Origin: a virus
Strand: one strand, 5' to 3'
Length of the DNA stretch: 64,000 nucleotides
Virus record (IMG/VR): IMGVR_UViG_3300044845_000594
Span: 56,303-120,302 of that record
Shown here: one piece after another, positions 61,868-64,000 of the stretch
Layout of the letters: each line of letters begins with the position of its first letter
Position numbering within the stretch: the first letter of the stretch is position 1
Translations under genes and position numbers: made by a program
Notes under the pieces: generated by a model
What the model saw: the letters and a program-made list of their open reading frames with translations, nothing else
Database searches by the model: none
Told to the model about the DNA's origin: nothing

Positions 61868-61907
61868 TTTTTTCAACTAATGATATATTTATAATAAAAA
61901 TATTATT

Positions 61908-62225
61908 ATGAGAAATAGATTAACTGAAAGAGATTTATCACGTATTGTTAGACGTGTAATCAAAGAAGACAAAAACGATAGAAGAGAAATCAATAGCATT
62001 CTTGATGATATATTCGCAACTTTTGAATTTTCTGAAAAAGGAAATGACGAAATGATTACATTAGCTAAGTTTATTGTTGAAAAACCAAATGAAGTTGCAA
62101 GTTCAATTATGGCAAGACTTAAAAAAGGTTATGGTGCACACGATGAAGATGACACTTTTGGAACTTATACATCAAAAAGAGATGAATTAAGAGACTTAGA
62201 AAGTAGATTAGGTTCAAGAATGTAA
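61908..62225 (+). CDS. Leader-bearing small protein (105 aa)
   Basis: Leader RNRLTERDLSRIVRR then VIKED (L-T-E, I-K-E). The body is helical and charged, with LAKFIVEKPNEVASSIMARL. TATTTAT lies 15 nt upstream. Last leader gene in the window, followed by a terminator and the tRNA operon. Confidence 0.65.
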   Translation: MRNRLTERDLSRIVRRVIKEDKNDRREINSILDDIFATFEFSEKGNDEMITLAKFIVEKPNEVASSIMARLKKGYGAHDEDDTFGTYTSKRDELRDLESRLGSRM

Positions 62226-62248
62226 TATTACAATCTAAAATATTTTAG

Positions 62249-62279
62249 AAACCCATCTTCAAAAAAAGGTGGGTTTTTT
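62249..62279 (+). terminator. Rho-independent terminator
   Basis: AAACCCATC and GGTGGGTTT stem with T run, just before the tRNA operon promoter. Confidence 0.85.
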
Positions 62280-62303
62280 ATTTTAAAAAAAGTTTAAAAA
62301 AGA

Positions 62304-62335
62304 TTTGGTAAATCAAAATAAACTACATATATTTG
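62304..62335 (+). promoter_or_regulatory. Host-type promoter of tRNA operon
   Basis: TTTG, 20-nt spacer, TATATTTG. The bases after it match the 26902 promoter region (TTTGTATAACAAACAA). Confidence 0.8.
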
Positions 62336-62341
62336 TATAAC

Positions 62342-62514
62342 AAACAACGGGGGTGAGAAAATGTGATGGTGGTCTCACCCCCACAACAATAGAAAAAAGT
62401 TCTTTGATTTAAGATATTGTGATTGTAAGAAAAGGGAAACTCGTAAAGTGCATTAACCTGTTGATACAAGATGGTGAAACGAGAGTGTGTATCAACTACT
62501 AATTACAAATAATT
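62342..62514 (+). ncRNA. Structured 5' leader of tRNA operon
   Basis: No ORF of useful length. A 10-bp GC-rich hairpin GGGGGTGAGA/TCTCACCCCC (62349-62382) begins the transcript. GTTGATAC/GTATCAAC (62460-62496) forms an 8-bp long-range stem. These may protect the 5' end or direct processing; either could also be a separate small RNA. Confidence 0.5.
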
Positions 62515-62589
62515 GGTGTGGTAGCTCAGTAGGTAGAGCAAAGAGCCCGAAAACTCTTGTGCCGATGGTTCGATTCCATTCCCATACCA
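62515..62589 (+). tRNA. tRNA, probably Phe(GAA), with 8-nt anticodon loop
   Basis: 75 nt. Acceptor GGTGTGG/CCATACC, D arm GCTC/GAGC, anticodon stem AAGAG/CTCTT enclosing an 8-nt CCCGAAAA loop, T arm GATGG-TTCGATT-CCATT. The variable and T arms resemble bacterial tRNA-Phe. The usual U33 is C and the loop has one extra base. Anticodon could be read as GAA or CGA, so identity is uncertain. Confidence 0.65.
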
Positions 62590-62633
62590 CAAAAGAATTT
62601 ACAACGGACAAGGCTTAGGCAAGTGAGTTGAAA

Positions 62634-62708
62634 ATGAGTAGTAGGAGATTTAATCGTTTAGACTACAGAAAGTTTGATACAATAGATTGGTGGGATGCGA
62701 GTGGTTGA
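62634..62708 (+). CDS. Tiny ORF in tRNA spacer (24 aa)
   Basis: ATG-initiated peptide SSRRFNRLDYRKFDTIDWWD plus three residues. Basic and aromatic. It could be real or a chance ORF in the spacer. Confidence 0.25.
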   Translation: MSSRRFNRLDYRKFDTIDWWDASG

Positions 62709-62733
62709 CCAAAATTCTTTTAAATACAAACAT

Positions 62734-62807
62734 AGTTAATTAGCTCAGTTGGTTAGAGCGATTCCCTGATACGGAATAGGTCATTGGTTCGAGTCCAGTA
62801 TTAACTA
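62734..62807 (+). tRNA. tRNA-Ile(GAT)
   Basis: 74 nt. Acceptor AGTTAAT/ATTAACT, D arm GCTC/GAGC, anticodon stem ATTCC/GGAAT with loop CTGATAC (anticodon GAT), T arm ATTGG-TTCGAGT-CCAGT. All arms canonical. Confidence 0.92.
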
Positions 62808-62819
62808 CAACTAAGGAAG

Positions 62820-62860
62820 CAATACGAGAGTCCTGAATTGTACACAAAATATCCGTATTG
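62820..62860 (+). other. Spacer hairpin with 7-bp long-range stem
   Basis: CAATACG and CGTATTG pair over a 27-nt loop, the length of an acceptor stem but with no tRNA arms inside. A second small hairpin (CTCG/CGAG) follows near 62865-62878. Confidence 0.45.
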
Positions 62861-62883
62861 ACATCTCGGAAAGACGAGGACAT

Positions 62884-62950
62884 AGTCAGGTGGCGTTATT
62901 GGAGTACGCATCGTAAATGAAGATTGCAGGTTCGAATCCTGTCCTGACTA
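62884..62950 (+). tRNA. Degenerate tRNA-like element (67 nt)
   Basis: Perfect acceptor AGTCAGG/CCTGACT, D arm GCG/CGC and T arm GCAGG-TTCGAAT-CCTGT. Only 16 nt lie between D and T arms (about 23 expected), with at most a 3-bp ATC/GAT stem, so no proper anticodon arm forms. Its acceptor and T arm match the 119-nt element at 63146, suggesting that they share an origin. Confidence 0.55.
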
Positions 62951-62955
62951 CAAAG

Positions 62956-63014
62956 GGGTAGAATATGAAAAAGGGCTTTTCCTGAAAGACGGCTAGCTAA
63001 GCCCGCGTCTACCC
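62956..63014 (+). other. Acceptor-like stem element (59 nt)
   Basis: GGGTAGA/TCTACCC form a 7-bp closing stem around an inner GGGCTT/AAGCCC helix. Not a tRNA: no T arm. It may be a remnant or an independent small RNA within the operon. Confidence 0.4.
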
Positions 63015-63022
63015 TCATTTAC

Positions 63023-63094
63023 GGCCCATTCGTCTAAAAGTAAGGACAGTTGGTTTTCATCCAACAAATCTCGGAGCGTTACCGGGATGGGCTA
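63023..63094 (+). tRNA. tRNA-Glu(TTC)
   Basis: 72 nt. Acceptor GGCCCAT/ATGGGCT (one G-T), Glu-type D arm (TTCGTCTA start), anticodon stem GTTGG/CCAAC with loop TTTTCAT (anticodon TTC). T stem CTCGG/CCGGG carries an unusual loop AGCGTTA instead of TTCGAAT. Confidence 0.8.
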
Positions 63095-63145
63095 CAAACC
63101 TAATCCTTTGTGATAGGCTTTTATCCACTAAGAGATAAATTAAAT

Positions 63146-63264
63146 AGTCAGGTGGCGGAATTGGTTAGACGCTGCTGTGGGGCGACACCACTGTATAAAA
63201 ATAGCATAAGCTCCTATGATGAAGTACAAATCATAGGGTACAGGTTCAAATCCTGTCCTGACTA
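63146..63264 (+). tRNA. Extended tRNA-like element (119 nt)
   Basis: Acceptor AGTCAGG/CCTGACT, D arm of class-II (Leu/Ser) style, T arm ACAGG-TTCAAAT-CCTGT. The middle is far too long. It contains a GTGG/CCAC hairpin within a TGCT/AGCA stem, then an 8-bp CCTATGAT/ATCATAGG hairpin where the long variable arm should be. An insert in the anticodon region or a class-II tRNA with extra hairpins could explain it. Anticodon not determined. Confidence 0.5.
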
Positions 63265-63281
63265 CAAAAAAATTAAAAGTT

Positions 63282-63551
63282 ATGAAAAAATTTGAAGATT
63301 TAGAATTTGATAAATTGTCTGATGAACCATATATGTCAGGTGTTCGTTCTCGAATGATGTTTGAAAACGGATTTGGAGTTAGTGTTGTGTCTCACACATA
63401 TTCATATGGTGGAAAAGATGGTTTGTTCGAAATTGCAGTTTTAGACAAAGAAGGTAATCTAACATATGAAACTTCTGTTACAAGTGATGTGATTGGTTAT
63501 TTAAATCCTGAAGAAGTTACAGAAGTTATGGAACAAGTCCAAAAGTTGTAA
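63282..63551 (+). CDS. Hypothetical protein between tRNAs (89 aa)
   Basis: ATG at 63282, KKFEDLEFDKLSDEPYMSGV, beta-rich middle (MMFENGFGVSVVSHTYSYGG) and C-terminal helix. Sits inside the tRNA operon. No function assigned. Confidence 0.6.
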   Translation: MKKFEDLEFDKLSDEPYMSGVRSRMMFENGFGVSVVSHTYSYGGKDGLFEIAVLDKEGNLTYETSVTSDVIGYLNPEEVTEVMEQVQKL

Positions 63552-63556
63552 AAACA

Positions 63557-63628
63557 GGTCCATTGGTGTAGTGGCTAACATTCATCCCTGTCACGGATGA
63601 GCCGCGAGTTCGATTCTCGCATGGACCG
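63557..63628 (+). tRNA. tRNA-Asp(GTC)
   Basis: 72 nt. Acceptor GGTCCAT/ATGGACC, anticodon stem CATCC/GGATG with loop CTGTCAC (anticodon GTC), T loop AGTTCGATTCTCG region canonical, discriminator G as expected for Asp. Confidence 0.9.
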
Positions 63629-63645
63629 CAAAAAAATTATTATAT

Positions 63646-63825
63646 ATGAAAAAATATCTTTTTACCTTTTTGGGTCTTTTTATGACCATCATTGGTGTTG
63701 TGTGTACTTATTTATTTTTTAAAAATGAATTTTCTTGGATGACCATAATTTATTGTTTGGGTTCAGTTATTTTATTGGGTCCCGCAACTGAAAAATGGAC
63801 ACAGTTTTTCAAAAACCTATTATAA
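63646..63825 (+). CDS. Small two-helix membrane protein (59 aa)
   Basis: ATG at 63646, KKYLFTFLGLFMTIIGVVCT then a second hydrophobic segment (MTIIYCLGSVILLGPATE). Lies between tRNA-Asp and tRNA-Met. Unknown function. Confidence 0.5.
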   Translation: MKKYLFTFLGLFMTIIGVVCTYLFFKNEFSWMTIIYCLGSVILLGPATEKWTQFFKNLL

Positions 63826-63832
63826 TTATTTT

Positions 63833-63906
63833 GGTCTTATAGCTCAGCAGGTTAGAGCAACGGTCTCATAAACCGTAGGTCTCTGGTTCGAACCCAGGTG
63901 GGACCA
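63833..63906 (+). tRNA. tRNA-Met(CAT)
   Basis: 74 nt. Acceptor GGTCTTA/TGGGACC, D arm GCTC/GAGC, anticodon stem ACGGT/ACCGT with loop CTCATAA (CAT), T arm TCTGG-TTCGAAC-CCAGG. CCA follows directly (63907-63909), the only tRNA here with an encoded CCA. The acceptor is fully paired at 1-72, so it is an elongator Met or a tRNA-Ile2 type that needs lysidine. Confidence 0.92.
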
Positions 63907-63912
63907 CCACAA

Positions 63913-63993
63913 ATGCTAAAAAAAAGAATGGTTATGAAAGTTTTGACAACTCTTGTAACCACCATTAATATTGTTTTACATATATATAAATAA
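63913..63993 (+). CDS. Tiny ORF at window end (26 aa)
   Basis: ATG at 63913, LKKRMVMKVLTTLVTTINIV then HIYK; basic and hydrophobic. May be a chance ORF after the tRNA. Confidence 0.25.
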   Translation: MLKKRMVMKVLTTLVTTINIVLHIYK

Positions 63994-64000
63994 AAAATTA

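Noticed and set aside
4290-61892. T4 late promoter TATAAATA on the coding strand
   Set aside because: The motif before these genes is TATTTAT in the gene's direction, the reverse complement, so it is reported as its own motif.
63110-63295. 61-aa ORF across the extended tRNA-like element
   Set aside because: It covers the acceptor and T arms of the 63146 element and the start of the next gene; chance frame.

Overview
This window reads as part of the genome of a large tailed phage (Caudoviricetes) with T4-like DNA-handling functions and a Bacteroidota host. The phage call rests on a virion-adhesin block, a gp47/gp46-type recombination nuclease pair, a phage sigma-70 factor, a primase, a RuvC-like resolvase, HNH and GIY-YIG homing nucleases, several orphan methyltransferases, a likely lysis cassette and a tRNA cluster. 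The host call rests on sequence signals. Promoters fit the Bacteroidota pattern TTTG-N19/20-TAnnTTTG. Leaders are A-rich without Shine-Dalgarno sites. Signal peptides end in AQ, SQ or GQ. SprB repeats and a Bacteroidota-type histone H1-like protein are present. The DNA is strongly AT-rich and nearly all genes are on the + strand.

Layout. 1-14.5 kb: virion and host-recognition module with a cut structural gene, two SprB-repeat proteins, a collagen-like fibre with a globular head, two glycosyltransferases directly behind it, a Thr-Pro linker protein, a YadA-head-like fibre and a large structural protein. 14.5-27 kb: DNA metabolism and transcription, with RuvC-like resolvase, primase, PD-(D/E)XK nuclease, gp47, coiled coil, gp46, a possible restriction-modification pair and the sigma factor. 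27-33 kb: two small structured RNAs, a membrane protein, amidase-like and spanin-like genes, and proteins with a shared N-terminal leader. 33-48.8 kb: many small genes, histone-like protein, DnaJ, two more methyltransferases, LRR and PcfJ-like proteins, glutaredoxin, GIY-YIG nuclease and a GSII-type glutamine synthetase. 48.8-52.5 kb: a DHH phosphoesterase and an acetyltransferase, both with leaders, and a DUF192 protein. 52.55-53.57 kb: a ~1 kb non-coding region with its own promoter and terminator, probably one giant structured RNA. 53.6-62.2 kb: small genes, a tRNA, an HNH nuclease, a tandem array of leader-bearing cassette genes and two secreted proteins on the minus strand. 62.3-64 kb: a tRNA operon with normal and oddly shaped tRNA-like elements.

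The most interesting signal is a set of about 21 otherwise unrelated proteins that start with a short basic or amphipathic segment ending in (I/L/V)-x-E. This is the same logic as the T4 capsid-targeting sequence cut by the gp21 prohead protease. Some carry recognisable enzyme or repeat domains (DHH, GNAT, amidase-like, LRR). In 56.2-59.3 kb they form an array with near-identical leaders and mostly identical Pro-Thr-Gln-Lys tails around unrelated cores. I infer a capsid-loaded set of internal proteins, possibly delivered with the DNA. Most of these genes have a TATTTAT motif a few bases upstream. Several non-virion genes instead have a host-type -7 box exactly 4 nt before the start codon, which suggests leaderless early mRNAs. 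All functional calls come from reading motifs by eye; no database search was run.
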